Assembly (NCBI RefSeq): GCF_010211755.1
Contig: NZ_PDWR01000007.1
Span: forward strand, 62,001 to 126,000
Origin: Pseudoxanthomonas sangjuensis
GTDB lineage: Bacteria; Pseudomonadota; Gammaproteobacteria; Xanthomonadales; Xanthomonadaceae
Reading direction: 5' to 3'
DNA length: 64,000 bases
The notes under the pieces: generated by a model
The model's database searches: none
What the model saw: the letters and a program-made list of their open reading frames with translations, nothing else
Told to the model about the DNA's origin: nothing
In this document: positions 45,335 to 55,096 of the stretch, one piece after another
Layout: each line of letters begins with the position of its first letter
Numbering within the stretch: position 1 is the first letter of the stretch
Translations under genes and position numbers: made by a program

Positions 45335-46321
45335 ATGACCCAGTGGTATTACGCCGACCGCAACCGCCAGCGCCAGGGTCCGATCGAGGCCGACGAGCTG
45401 GCCGTGCTGTTCCGCCGCAACGAAGTTTCGCCGGAGACGCTGGTGTGGCGCGAAGGACTGGAGCAATGGCAGGTGCTGGGCGATTTCGCCGGCGAGCTGG
45501 GCCTGCTGGAATCCGCGGCCGCCGGTGCGGCACCCGGCGACGACGCGGCGCCGATGCCGGCGCCTGCCACCGAACCCGCCAGCGAAGGCCGCGCCGTGTT
45601 CGCCACAAGCGAACCCGCCCCGGCGCCCGCAACCGACGCGGCCTACGCGGCGCCTGCCACGCCTTACGCCCCGCCGCGCGCCGCAGTCGCCGCGCACGAC
45701 GCGGTGGTGCACGGCGGCGAGGTGGTCTATGCCGGCTTCTGGAAGCGCTATGCGGCCTCGGTGATCGACGGGCTGCTGTTCTTCGTCGTCATGCTCGTCG
45801 TGATGATGGTCGTCGGCGGCCTGTTCGGTCTGGGGCTGTCGACGCTCGGCAGCGAAATGGCCACCGGCACGCTGGCGCCGCTGATGGTGCTGGGCATCTA
45901 CGTGGTGCCGATCGTGCTGCAGGCGTTCTATTTCGTGTGGATGCACGCCTCGGCGTCGCAGGCCACGCTGGGCAAGCTGGCGGTCGGGATCAAGGTCACC
46001 GACCTCGACGGCAACCCGATCGGCACCGGCCAGTCGCTGGGGCGCTGGGCCGGCTATTTCTTCTTCCACCTGCTCAGCTGCGGCATCGCCAGCCTGGTCT
46101 CGGCCTTCACCACCGGCCTGACCGGGCGCAAGCAGGCCCTGCACGACATGGCGGCCGGTACCCTGGTCGTGGACCGCTGGGCCTTCACCGCCCACCCGGA
46201 ACGGCAGCGCCGGGAGCTGGGCGTGGTCACCCTGATCGCCATCGTGGTCAGCGCGCTGATGCTGGTCGGCTACTTCGTCCTGATCGGGATCGCCGCCTCG
46301 ATGGGCGGCGCGGGACGCTGA
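45335..46321 (+). CDS. GYF_2-RDD membrane protein, second copy
   Basis: 328-aa paralogue of the protein at 43524-44567. It has a GYF_2 domain (WYYADRNRQRQGPIEADELA; TLVWREGLEQWQVL), an Ala/Pro linker of about 90 residues, and an RDD domain starting VVYAGFWKRYAASVIDGLLF with TLGKLAVGIKVTD and GRKQALHDMAAGT. The linker is less proline-rich than in the first copy. The start at 45335 is set by AGGGGGAAAA six bases upstream. The three GYF genes read in one direction and are closely spaced, so they are one operon between smg and topA. Confidence 0.88.
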   Translation: MTQWYYADRNRQRQGPIEADELAVLFRRNEVSPETLVWREGLEQWQVLGDFAGELGLLESAAAGAAPGDDAAPMPAPATEPASEGRAVFATSEPAPAPATDAAYAAPATPYAPPRAAVAAHDAVVHGGEVVYAGFWKRYAASVIDGLLFFVVMLVVMMVVGGLFGLGLSTLGSEMATGTLAPLMVLGIYVVPIVLQAFYFVWMHASASQATLGKLAVGIKVTDLDGNPIGTGQSLGRWAGYFFFHLLSCGIASLVSAFTTGLTGRKQALHDMAAGTLVVDRWAFTAHPERQRRELGVVTLIAIVVSALMLVGYFVLIGIAASMGGAGR

Positions 46322-46340
46322 GACCGCCGTCACAGCCTCC

Positions 46341-46373
46341 GGCCGGGGCCGGCTTGACAGCCCGGCCCCGGCC
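46341..46373 (+). terminator. Hairpin terminator of the GYF operon
   Basis: A perfect 12-bp stem (GGCCGGGGCCGG and its complement) with a 9-base loop lies 20 bases after the GYF-RDD stop codon. The loop contains TTGACA (46354-46359), and TATAAA follows at 46384-46389. The 24-base spacing is too long for a normal sigma-70 promoter, so the hairpin reading is preferred. Confidence 0.6.
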
Positions 46374-46404
46374 GTGATTCCACTATAAATAGCGTGAAAC
46401 CTGA

Positions 46405-46430
46405 ACGCCCGGGCCCCCGAGTCCGGGCGT
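46405..46430 (+). promoter_or_regulatory. Leader hairpin upstream of topA
   Basis: An 8-bp stem ACGCCCGG/CCGGGCGT with a 10-base loop lies in the 90 bases between the TATAAA at 46384 and the topA ATG. It may affect topA message stability or simply be a GC-rich chance hairpin. Confidence 0.3.
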
Positions 46431-46495
46431 CGGCTTCTTCCACGACCCGTTTTGTACGACCATCGCCGGCCCGCCGGCCCCAGCCTTTCCCGCCC

Positions 46496-49033
46496 ATGCC
46501 CAAGCACCTGCTCATCGTCGAATCGCCCGCCAAGGCCAAGACGATCAACAAATACCTCGGCAAGGACTTCCACGTCCTGGCCTCGTACGGGCACGTGCGC
46601 GACCTGGTGCCGAAGGAGGGCGCGGTGGACCCGGACGCCGGCTTCGCGATGCGCTACGAGCTGATCGACAAGAACGAGAAGCACGTCGACGCGATAGCGA
46701 AAGCCGCCAAGGCCGCCGACGACATCTGGCTGGCCACCGACCCGGACCGCGAGGGCGAGGCGATCAGCTGGCACATCGCCGAGATCCTGAAGGAGCGCGG
46801 CCTGCTGCAGGACAAGCCCCTGCACCGCGTGGTCTTCACCGAGATCACCCCGCGCGCGATCAGGGAAGCGATGACCCAGCCGCGCAGCATCGCCAGCGAC
46901 CTGGTCGATGCGCAGCAGGCGCGGCGCGCGCTCGACTACCTGGTCGGCTTCAACCTGTCGCCGGTGCTGTGGCGCAAGGTCCAGCGCGGCCTGTCCGCCG
47001 GCCGCGTGCAGTCGCCGGCGCTGCGCATGATCGTCGAGCGCGAGGAGGAGATCGAAGCCTTCGTCGCCCGCGAGTACTGGACCATCGAAGCCGAGTGCGC
47101 GCACCCGTCGCAGTCGTTCGGCGCGAAGCTGACCAAGCTCGACGGCAAGAAGTTCGAGCAGTTCACCATCACCGACGGCGACACCGCCGAGGCCGCGCGC
47201 GCGCGCATCCAGCAGGCCGCGCAGGGCATGCTGCACGTCACCGACGTCGCCAGCAAGGAACGCAAGCGCCGCCCGGCGCCGCCGTTCACCACCTCGACGC
47301 TGCAGCAGGAGGCCTCGCGCAAGCTCGGCTTCACCACGCGCAAGACCATGCAGGTGGCGCAGAAGCTGTACGAAGGCGTGGCCATCGGCGACGAAGGCAC
47401 GGTCGGCCTGATCACCTACATGCGTACCGACTCGGTCAACCTGTCGGTCGACGCGCTGGGCGAGATCCGCGACGTGATCGCGCGCGACTACGGCACCGCG
47501 TCGCTGCCGGACAAGCCGAACTTCTACCAGACCAAGTCGAAGAACGCGCAGGAAGCGCACGAAGCGATACGCCCGACCTCGGCGCTGCGCACCCCGGCGC
47601 AGGTGGCGCGCTACCTGACCGACGACGAGCGCAAGCTGTACGAACTGGTGTGGAAGCGCGCGGTCGCCTGCCAGATGATCCCGGCGACGCTGAACACCGT
47701 CAGCGTCGACCTGGCCGCGGGCGGCGAGCACAGCTTCCGCGCCAGCGGCACCACCGTGGTCGTGCCCGGCTTCCTCGCCGTGTACGAGGAAGGCCGCGAC
47801 GCGAAGAGCGAGGACGACGACGAAGGCCGCAAGCTGCCGGCGATGAAGCCCGGCGACCGCGTGCCGCTGGAACGCATTCACGCCGACCAGCACTTCACCC
47901 AGCCGCCGCCGCGCTACACCGAGGCCGCGCTGGTCAAGGCGCTGGAGGAATACGGCATCGGCCGGCCGTCGACCTACGCCTCGATCATCCAGACCCTGCT
48001 GTTCCGCAAGTACGCGGAGATGGAAGGCCGCGCGTTCAAGCCCACCGACGTGGGCCGCGCGGTCAGCAAGTTCCTCAGCAGCCATTTCACCCGCTACGTC
48101 GATTACGACTTCACCGCGAACATGGAAGACGAGCTGGACGCCGTCTCGCGCGGCGAGGAGGAGTGGGTGCCGCTGATGGAAAAGTTCTGGGGCCCGTTCA
48201 AGGAACTGGTCGAGGAGAAATCCGAATCGGTCGACCGTTCCGAGGCCACCGGCGCGCGCGAACTGGGCAGCGACCCGAAGAGCGGCAAGCCGGTCAGCGT
48301 GCGCCTGGGCCGGTTCGGGCCGTATGCGCAGATCGGCGACAAGGACGTGGACGAGAAGCTGGAATTCGCCAGCCTGCGTCCCGGCCAGTCGATGCACACG
48401 ATCACGCTGGAGGAAGCGCTGGAGCTGTTCAAGCTGCCGCGCAAGCTGGGCCTGAGCAACGGCGAGGAAGTCAGCGTCGGCATCGGCCGCTTCGGCCCGT
48501 TCGCCAAGCGCGGGTCCACCTACGCCTCGCTGAAGAAGGAAGACGACCCGCACACCATCGACCTGGCGCGGGCGGTGTTCCTGATCGAGGAAAAGGAAGA
48601 GATCGCGCGCAACCGCATCATCAAGGAATTCGAAGGCAGCGACATCCAGGTGCTGAACGGCCGCTTCGGCCCGTACATCAGCGACGGCAAGCTCAATGGC
48701 AAGATCCCGAAGGACCGCGACCCGGCCTCGCTGACCCTGGAAGAGGTGCAGAAGCTGCTGGAGGAAACCGGCAAGCCGGCGCGGCGCGGCTTCGGCGCGA
48801 AGAAGACCGCGGCCAGGAAGGCGCCGGCGAAGAAGGAGCCTGCGGCCAAGAAGGCCGTCGCGAAGAAGGCGCCGGCGAAGAAGGCGGCGAAGGCCGGCAA
48901 GAAAACCACCGCCAAGAAGACCACGGCGCGCAAGTCCGCCCTCACCCCGGAAGTCGAGCCGGCCAAGTCGTTGCTGACCAAGAAGACCGACATCGAGATC
49001 GGCAAGAAGCGCGTGGTGAAGAAATCGGCCTGA
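46496..49033 (+). CDS. topA: DNA topoisomerase I
   Basis: 845-aa type IA topoisomerase relaxing negative supercoils. The Toprim domain has E9 and the acidic set D82-D84-E86 (TDPDREGEA). The nucleophile is Y308 in GLITYMRTDSVNLS. Zinc fingers of the E. coli type are absent. The C-terminus carries three short repeats (VRLGRFGPYAQIGD, VGIGRFGPFAKRGS, VLNGRFGPYISDGK) and then a Lys/Ala-rich histone-H1-like tail from about residue 765 (KKAPAKK units). The start MPKHLLIVESPAKAKT is classical; 34 in-frame codons upstream are not part of the protein. Confidence 0.96.
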   Translation: MPKHLLIVESPAKAKTINKYLGKDFHVLASYGHVRDLVPKEGAVDPDAGFAMRYELIDKNEKHVDAIAKAAKAADDIWLATDPDREGEAISWHIAEILKERGLLQDKPLHRVVFTEITPRAIREAMTQPRSIASDLVDAQQARRALDYLVGFNLSPVLWRKVQRGLSAGRVQSPALRMIVEREEEIEAFVAREYWTIEAECAHPSQSFGAKLTKLDGKKFEQFTITDGDTAEAARARIQQAAQGMLHVTDVASKERKRRPAPPFTTSTLQQEASRKLGFTTRKTMQVAQKLYEGVAIGDEGTVGLITYMRTDSVNLSVDALGEIRDVIARDYGTASLPDKPNFYQTKSKNAQEAHEAIRPTSALRTPAQVARYLTDDERKLYELVWKRAVACQMIPATLNTVSVDLAAGGEHSFRASGTTVVVPGFLAVYEEGRDAKSEDDDEGRKLPAMKPGDRVPLERIHADQHFTQPPPRYTEAALVKALEEYGIGRPSTYASIIQTLLFRKYAEMEGRAFKPTDVGRAVSKFLSSHFTRYVDYDFTANMEDELDAVSRGEEEWVPLMEKFWGPFKELVEEKSESVDRSEATGARELGSDPKSGKPVSVRLGRFGPYAQIGDKDVDEKLEFASLRPGQSMHTITLEEALELFKLPRKLGLSNGEEVSVGIGRFGPFAKRGSTYASLKKEDDPHTIDLARAVFLIEEKEEIARNRIIKEFEGSDIQVLNGRFGPYISDGKLNGKIPKDRDPASLTLEEVQKLLEETGKPARRGFGAKKTAARKAPAKKEPAAKKAVAKKAPAKKAAKAGKKTTAKKTTARKSALTPEVEPAKSLLTKKTDIEIGKKRVVKKSA

Positions 49034-49105
49034 CGCCGGGCCACGCAAGCATTGCCCGGGGCGGCGCCCGGCGCCCGATCCGCCGTGGGATCGAGGGACG
49101 GACGG

Positions 49106-49146
49106 CTGATCTGGATCAAGGCGGCGCCTTCGTCCGGCGCTATGCT
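49106..49146 (+). promoter_or_regulatory. FNR/ANR-type box with -10 element
   Basis: CTGAT-CTGG-ATCAA at 49106-49119 matches the FNR/ANR consensus TTGAT-N4-ATCAA in 9 of 10 fixed positions. A -10-like TATGCT stands at 49141-49146. If transcription starts at about 49154, the box is centred at -41.5, the class II activator position. This predicts induction of the downstream HPF-like gene when oxygen is low. The regulator itself is not in the window. Confidence 0.5.
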
Positions 49147-49179
49147 GCAGATGCATCCACCGCATTGCAGGAGCCGCCC

Positions 49180-49491
49180 ATGACCCCCAACGTCAACGTC
49201 GTTTTCCAGGGCATCGATCCTTCCGAGGCGTTGCGCGCCGACATCGCGCGCCATGCCGAAAAACTCGGCAGGTTCGCCAAGCACCTGCAGGGCTGCAACG
49301 CGGTGGTCGGGCTGGAGGAAGGCCGCCATCGCCAGGGCAACCGCTACCTCGTGCGCCTGCTTGCCTCGCTTCCCGGCGGCACGGCGACAGCCGAGAAGGC
49401 CCACGAAGACGCCTACGTTGCGGCACACCAGGCTTTCGATGCGCTGCAACGGCAGATCGAGGACCAGGTCAGGATCCAGCGCGGCGACTGA
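49180..49491 (+). CDS. HPF/RaiA-like ribosome-associated protein
   Basis: 103-aa protein of the ribosome hibernation factor fold: start VNVVFQGIDPSEALRADIAR, then a basic helix with AEKLGRFAKHLQGC and the second repeat through EKAHEDAYVAAHQAFDALQR. The final helix ends QVRIQRGD. It lacks the long C-terminal domain of long-form HPF. The sequence HEDAYVAAHQAFDALQRQIE is typical of a short, HPF-type homologue annotated near stress genes. GGAG lies 7 bases before the ATG. A predicted FNR/ANR box upstream fits expression in slow-growth, low-oxygen states. Confidence 0.78.
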   Translation: MTPNVNVVFQGIDPSEALRADIARHAEKLGRFAKHLQGCNAVVGLEEGRHRQGNRYLVRLLASLPGGTATAEKAHEDAYVAAHQAFDALQRQIEDQVRIQRGD

Positions 49492-49531
49492 GCCGCACGC
49501 GCCGCGATCGCCGGGGCAACGCCCCGCGCCG

Positions 49532-49550
49532 GGCCCGGCGATGCCGGGCC
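49532..49550. terminator. Convergent hairpin between the HPF-like gene and glmS
   Basis: GGCCCGGC-GAT-GCCGGGCC forms an 8-bp stem with a 3-base loop in the 61-base gap between convergent genes. A second smaller hairpin (GGGGC-AA-CGCCCC) lies at 49513-49525. Both could end transcription in either direction. Confidence 0.5.
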
Positions 49551-49552
49551 GG

Positions 49553-51382
<1,830 letters not shown>

Positions 51383-51470
51383 GCAGCCGCACTCCGTTGT
51401 TCAAGGTGAAGACATCCCGCGGACATTCTAGCGTCGGCCGCGACCGGCCCCGGACAAGCCTGCGCCAACC

Positions 51471-51505
51471 GGTGTCCGCACAGTGTCCGCGGACACGCGG
51501 ACACC
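51471..51505. promoter_or_regulatory. Nested palindrome, probable enhancer (UAS) for the response regulator
   Basis: Four copies of the octamer GTGTCCGC/GCGGACAC are arranged as an inner 14-bp palindrome (GTGTCCGCGGACAC, 51483-51496) flanked by outer arms GGTGTCCGC (51471-51479) and GCGGACACC (51497-51505). The site is about 85 bases upstream of the predicted sigma-54 transcription start. Its symmetry fits binding of the Fis-type helix-turn-helix of the NtrC-class regulator encoded at 56772-58109. Confidence 0.6.
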
Positions 51506-51549
51506 TGTTCGGACGCCCTGCACCCCCTTTCGCATCAACGACTTGCGAT

Positions 51550-51565
51550 TGGCACGAGTCGTGCT
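51550..51565 (+). promoter_or_regulatory. Sigma-54 (-24/-12) promoter of the exporter operon
   Basis: TGGCACG-AGTC-GTGCT matches the consensus TGGCACG-N4-TTGCT/A with one substitution. The invariant GG (51551-51552) and GC (51563-51564) are separated by exactly 10 bases. The predicted start is near 51576, 25 bases before the ATG of the adaptor gene. The operon encodes its own sigma-54 activator, which makes the assignment more credible. Confidence 0.7.
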
Positions 51566-51600
51566 GCTGGATGCCTGTCTACCCATAACGCCAAGCATCG

Positions 51601-52872
51601 ATGATTCGGGACACCTCCGCGCAGGACCAGGTACTCGCCAAACCCGCCGGCCGCGGCCGGCTGCCACGCTGGGCCTGGTCGGCGGCCGGTGCCGCGCTGC
51701 TGGTCCTGGGCATCGTCTGGGTGGGGGTGCAATGGCTGGGCGGCGCGCGGTCGTACGACGCTTCGCGGCTGCGTATCGCCGAAGTCACCCGCGGCGACCT
51801 GGTCCGCGACATTTCCGCGGATGGCCGCGTGATCGCCGCCAACAGCCCCACCCTGTACGCCATCGCCGCCGGCACGGTCTCGCTGAAGGTCGTCGCCGGC
51901 GACAAGGTGGCCAAGGGCCAGGAACTGGCGGTGATCGACAGCCCGGAACTGCGCAGCAAGCTGGTGCAGGAGGAATCCACGCTGGCCAGCCTCGAGGCCG
52001 AAGCCGGCCGCGCCCGCCTCGACGCGCAGATCGCGCGGCTGACCGCGCGCAAGGCGCTGGACCAGGCGCAGATCGACCACACCGCCGCGCTGCGCGACCT
52101 GGAGCGGTACCAGCGCGCCTACGACGGCGGCGCGGTGTCGAAGAACGAACTGAACCGCGCCGAGGACGAGGTGAAGAAGGCGCAGATCGGCCTCGGCAGC
52201 GCGCACAAGGATTTCGACCTGCAGGCCGCCGGCGCCGGGCTCGATGCGCGCAACAAGCAGTTGCTGGCCGACCGCCAGCGCGCGGTCGTCGCCGAGGCCC
52301 GGCGCCAGGTCGACGCGCTGACCCTGCGCGCGCCGTTCGACGGCCAGGTCGGCCAGGTGCAGGTGCCGCAGGGCACCAGCGTGGTCGCCAATGGGCCGGT
52401 GCTGAGCGTGGTCGACCTGAGCAAGTTCGAAGTCGAGATCAGGGTGCCGGAAAGCTTCGCCCGCGACCTGGCCATCGGCATGCCGGCGCAGCTGACCAGC
52501 GGCAGCGGGCAACCGTACCCGGGCGAGATCTCCGCGGTGTCGCCGGAAGTGGTCAACGGCGAGGTCGTCGCGCGCATCCGCTTCAGCAAGGACCAGCCGC
52601 CGGGCCTGCGCCAGAACCAGCGCCTGAGCGCGCGCATCCTGATGGACACCCGCCGCAACGTGCTGAAGGTCGAACGCGGCCCGTTCGTCGAACAGTCCGG
52701 CGGCCGCTATGCCTACGTCATGGACGGCAACGTCGCCGTGCGCAGGCCGGTGCGGCTGGGCGTGAGCAGCCTGTCCGAAATCGAGGTGCTGGACGGCCTG
52801 CAGCCCGGCGACCGCGTCGTGGTTTCCGGCAGCGACCTGTTCGGCGATGCCGAGAAAGTAAAAGTGAATTGA
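51601..52872 (+). CDS. Periplasmic adaptor (HlyD/MacA-type membrane fusion protein)
   Basis: 423-aa adaptor of a tripartite exporter. One transmembrane helix (about 24-46) is followed by a lipoyl/barrel-sandwich half (SADGRVIAANSPTLYAIAAG), a long alpha-helical hairpin rich in Ala/Glu/Arg (about 115-240), and the returning half TLRAPFDGQVGQVQVPQGTSV. The beta-barrel and membrane-proximal domains end in LDGLQPGDRVVVSGSDLF. It couples the ABC transporter encoded downstream to an outer-membrane channel, which is not encoded here. It is the first gene of the sigma-54 operon. Confidence 0.9.
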   Translation: MIRDTSAQDQVLAKPAGRGRLPRWAWSAAGAALLVLGIVWVGVQWLGGARSYDASRLRIAEVTRGDLVRDISADGRVIAANSPTLYAIAAGTVSLKVVAGDKVAKGQELAVIDSPELRSKLVQEESTLASLEAEAGRARLDAQIARLTARKALDQAQIDHTAALRDLERYQRAYDGGAVSKNELNRAEDEVKKAQIGLGSAHKDFDLQAAGAGLDARNKQLLADRQRAVVAEARRQVDALTLRAPFDGQVGQVQVPQGTSVVANGPVLSVVDLSKFEVEIRVPESFARDLAIGMPAQLTSGSGQPYPGEISAVSPEVVNGEVVARIRFSKDQPPGLRQNQRLSARILMDTRRNVLKVERGPFVEQSGGRYAYVMDGNVAVRRPVRLGVSSLSEIEVLDGLQPGDRVVVSGSDLFGDAEKVKVN

Positions 52873-52874
52873 TG

Positions 52875-52975
52875 CGGTAGTTGGCTGTGGGTTCTTGGCT
52901 GTTGGAGAAACGCCGAGCCCCGGAAAGCCAACCGCCAAGAACCGGCAACCAAGAACCAACAACCAGAACCACCGA
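52875..52975. repeat. Reiterated-word inverted repeat C (adaptor/ATPase spacer)
   Basis: The left arm contains GTTGGCTGTGGGTTCTTGGC and the right arm contains CCAAGAACC and CCAACAACC words. These are the rough complement of TTGGCTGTTGG and GGTTCTTGG repeated several times. The word is quite different from repeats A and B, but the architecture is the same. It fills the 113-base gap and ends shortly before the ATPase ribosome binding site. Confidence 0.6.
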
Positions 52976-52985
52976 GGACACCACC

Positions 52986-53714
52986 ATGTTGGAAATGCAC
53001 CAGGTCACCAAGGTCTACCGCACCGAGCTGGTCGAGACGCACGCGTTGCGTTCGCTGGACCTGCACGTGAAGGAGGGCGAATTCGTCGCCGTGACCGGCC
53101 CCTCGGGTTCGGGCAAGACGACGTTCCTCAACATCGCCGGACTGCTGGAAACCTACACTTCCGGCGTCTACAGGCTGGACGGCGAGGACGTCAGTGGCCT
53201 GAACGACAACCAGCGCAGCCGGCTGCGCAACCAGAAGATCGGCTTCATCTTCCAGAGCTTCAACCTGATCCCCGACCTGAACCTGTTCGACAACGCCGAC
53301 GTGCCGCTGCGCTACCGCGGCATGCCGGCAAGCGAGCGCAAGCAGCGCATCGAGGAGGCGCTGGCCCGGGTCGGACTGGGCTCGCGGATGAAGCACTACC
53401 CGGCCGAGCTGTCCGGCGGCCAGCAGCAGCGCGCGGCGATCGCGCGCGCGCTGGCCGGCAGCCCGAGGCTGCTGCTCGCCGACGAGCCCACCGGCAATCT
53501 CGACACGCAGATGGCGCGCGGCGTGCTGGAACTGCTGGAGGAGATCAACCAGCGCGGCACGACCATCGTGATGGTCACCCACGATCCGGAACTGGCCGCG
53601 CGCGCGCAGCGCAACGTGCACATCGTCGACGGCATGGCCACCGACCTCTCCGTCGGGCCGGAATTGATCCGCGCCGGAGCAAGAAGCGAGTACGCGGAAA
53701 CCGGGAACGAGTGA
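52986..53714 (+). CDS. MacB-type ABC transporter ATPase
   Basis: 242-aa ABC ATPase of the LolD/MacB/FtsE group. Walker A is GPSGSGKTT, the Q-loop is FIFQSFNLIPDL, the signature is LSGGQQQR, Walker B is LLLADEPT, and the H-loop is MVTHDPE. The ATG at 52986 (MLEMHQVTKVYRTE) follows GAGGA; 35 upstream in-frame codons come from the repeat. The last residues (about 10, YAETGNE) are encoded by the left arm of repeat D and are probably not conserved. It powers the two permeases that follow. Confidence 0.93.
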   Translation: MLEMHQVTKVYRTELVETHALRSLDLHVKEGEFVAVTGPSGSGKTTFLNIAGLLETYTSGVYRLDGEDVSGLNDNQRSRLRNQKIGFIFQSFNLIPDLNLFDNADVPLRYRGMPASERKQRIEEALARVGLGSRMKHYPAELSGGQQQRAAIARALAGSPRLLLADEPTGNLDTQMARGVLELLEEINQRGTTIVMVTHDPELAARAQRNVHIVDGMATDLSVGPELIRAGARSEYAETGNE

Positions 53715-53780
53715 CGGCGGGGGCAAGGCGCCCCTTCGCCCGTTTCCCGTTCTCTCCCGCTGGTTCCCCAACAGGACAAC
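53690..53780. repeat. Reiterated-word inverted repeat D (ATPase/permease spacer)
   Basis: The left arm carries GCGGAAACCGGGAACGAG and the right arm the complementary CCCGTTTCCCGTTCTCTCCC, with arms of about 35 bases and a short GC-rich middle. The left arm overlaps the last codons and stop (53712-53714) of the ATPase gene. Same architecture as repeats A to C with yet another word. Confidence 0.55.
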
Positions 53781-53784
53781 ACGC

Positions 53785-55086
53785 ATGTTCGCCTATTACT
53801 TCAACCTCGCCCTGCGCAGCTTCCGGCGCAACAAGGTGCTGACCGCGCTGATGGTGCTGGCGATCGCGCTGGGCATCGGCGCGGCGATGACCACGCTGAC
53901 CGTGTTCCACGTGCTTTCCGGCGACCCGATCCCGCAGAAGAGCGACCGCCTGTTCTACGTGCAGCTCGATGCCGAATCCATGCAGGGCTACCAGCCCGGC
54001 GAAGAGCCGAACACCCAGCTGACCCGCTTCGACGCCGAGGCGCTGCTGCGCGACAAGCGCGGCCTGCGGCAGACGATGGCCAGCGGCGGCAACGTGGTCG
54101 TCGACCCGAACCGCGCCGGGCAGACCCCGTACCTGACCGACGCGCGCTACGCCACCGCCGACTTCTTCGCGATGTTCGACGTGCCGTTCCTGTACGGCCG
54201 CGCCTGGACCGCGGACGAGGACGAAACGCACGCGCGCGTGGCGGTGATCAGCCGCGAACTCAACGACACGATCTTCGGCGGCGGCGACAGCACCGGCAAG
54301 ATCCTGCGCATCGCCCCCAACGACTTCCGCGTCGTCGGCGTGCTCGACAACTGGCGCCCGGTGCCGAAGTTCTACGACTTGTACACCGGCCGCTACGGCG
54401 TCCCCGAAGGCGTGCTCCTGCCCTTCTCCACGTCGCGCGACCTGAAGCTGGGCACCCAGGGCAGCACCAACTGCTGGGGCGATTCGCAGGGCGACAGCCG
54501 TTCGCTGAACGCGCCGTGCGCGTGGGTGCAGTACTGGGTGGAGCTGGAATCGGCCGGCCAGGCGGACGCCTACCGCAACTACCTGGTCAATTATTCCGAC
54601 CAGCAGCGTACCGCCGGCCGTTTCGAGCGCCCGAGCAACGTGCGCCTGCGCAACGTGATGGAACTGCTGGAGTTCAACCGCTTCGTCCCGGGCGACGTGC
54701 GCCTGCAGGTGTGGCTGGCGCTGGGCTTCCTGCTGGTCTGCCTGGTCAACACCGTCGGCCTGCTGCTGGCCAAGTTCCTGCGCCGCAGCGGCGAGATCGG
54801 CGTGCGCCGCGCACTGGGCGCGTCGCGCGCGGAGATCTTCAAGCAATGCCTGGTCGAAGCCGGCGCGATCGGGCTGGCCGGCGGCACGCTCGGCCTGGGC
54901 CTGGCCCTGCTCGGCCTGTGGGCGGTGCGCCACCAGCCGGCCAGCTACGCCAAGCTGGCGCAACTGGACGCGCCGATGTTGCTGCTGACCTTCGTGCTGG
55001 CGATCGTGGCCAGCCTGCTGGCCGGGCTGTTGCCCGCCTGGCGAGCGATGCAGATCACGCCCGCCGTGCAATTGAAGACGCAATAA
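53785..55086 (+). CDS. MacB/FtsX-type ABC transporter permease 1
   Basis: 433-aa permease with an N-terminal helix (about 18-40), a large periplasmic MacB-like domain, and three C-terminal helices of the FtsX domain (LGFLLVCLVNTVGLLLAKFL; EIGVRRALGASRAEIF; LLTFVLAIVASLLAG). It lacks a fused ATPase, unlike E. coli MacB, and pairs with the second permease to form a heterodimer. The periplasmic domain has a Cys pair around STNCWGDSQ…NAPCAW, perhaps a disulfide. The substrate is unknown. Confidence 0.88.
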   Translation: MFAYYFNLALRSFRRNKVLTALMVLAIALGIGAAMTTLTVFHVLSGDPIPQKSDRLFYVQLDAESMQGYQPGEEPNTQLTRFDAEALLRDKRGLRQTMASGGNVVVDPNRAGQTPYLTDARYATADFFAMFDVPFLYGRAWTADEDETHARVAVISRELNDTIFGGGDSTGKILRIAPNDFRVVGVLDNWRPVPKFYDLYTGRYGVPEGVLLPFSTSRDLKLGTQGSTNCWGDSQGDSRSLNAPCAWVQYWVELESAGQADAYRNYLVNYSDQQRTAGRFERPSNVRLRNVMELLEFNRFVPGDVRLQVWLALGFLLVCLVNTVGLLLAKFLRRSGEIGVRRALGASRAEIFKQCLVEAGAIGLAGGTLGLGLALLGLWAVRHQPASYAKLAQLDAPMLLLTFVLAIVASLLAGLLPAWRAMQITPAVQLKTQ

Positions 55087-55096
55087 GGGGAACGCC

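Noticed and set aside
46354-46389. TTGACA and TATAAA as a topA promoter
   Set aside because: The hexamers are 24 bases apart and TTGACA is in the loop of a 12-bp hairpin that fits a terminator better. A promoter with another -35 is still possible.
45083-49165. 1,360-codon open frame on the minus strand opposite topA
   Set aside because: It is a codon mirror of topA and the GYF-RDD gene with low-complexity leucine/arginine/glycine runs. The plus-strand proteins have complete motifs.
51383-51480. glmS ribozyme or GlmZ-type leader
   Set aside because: The 5' region of glmS is short and shows no glmS ribozyme core; only a possible TAGAAT and a GGAG are seen.
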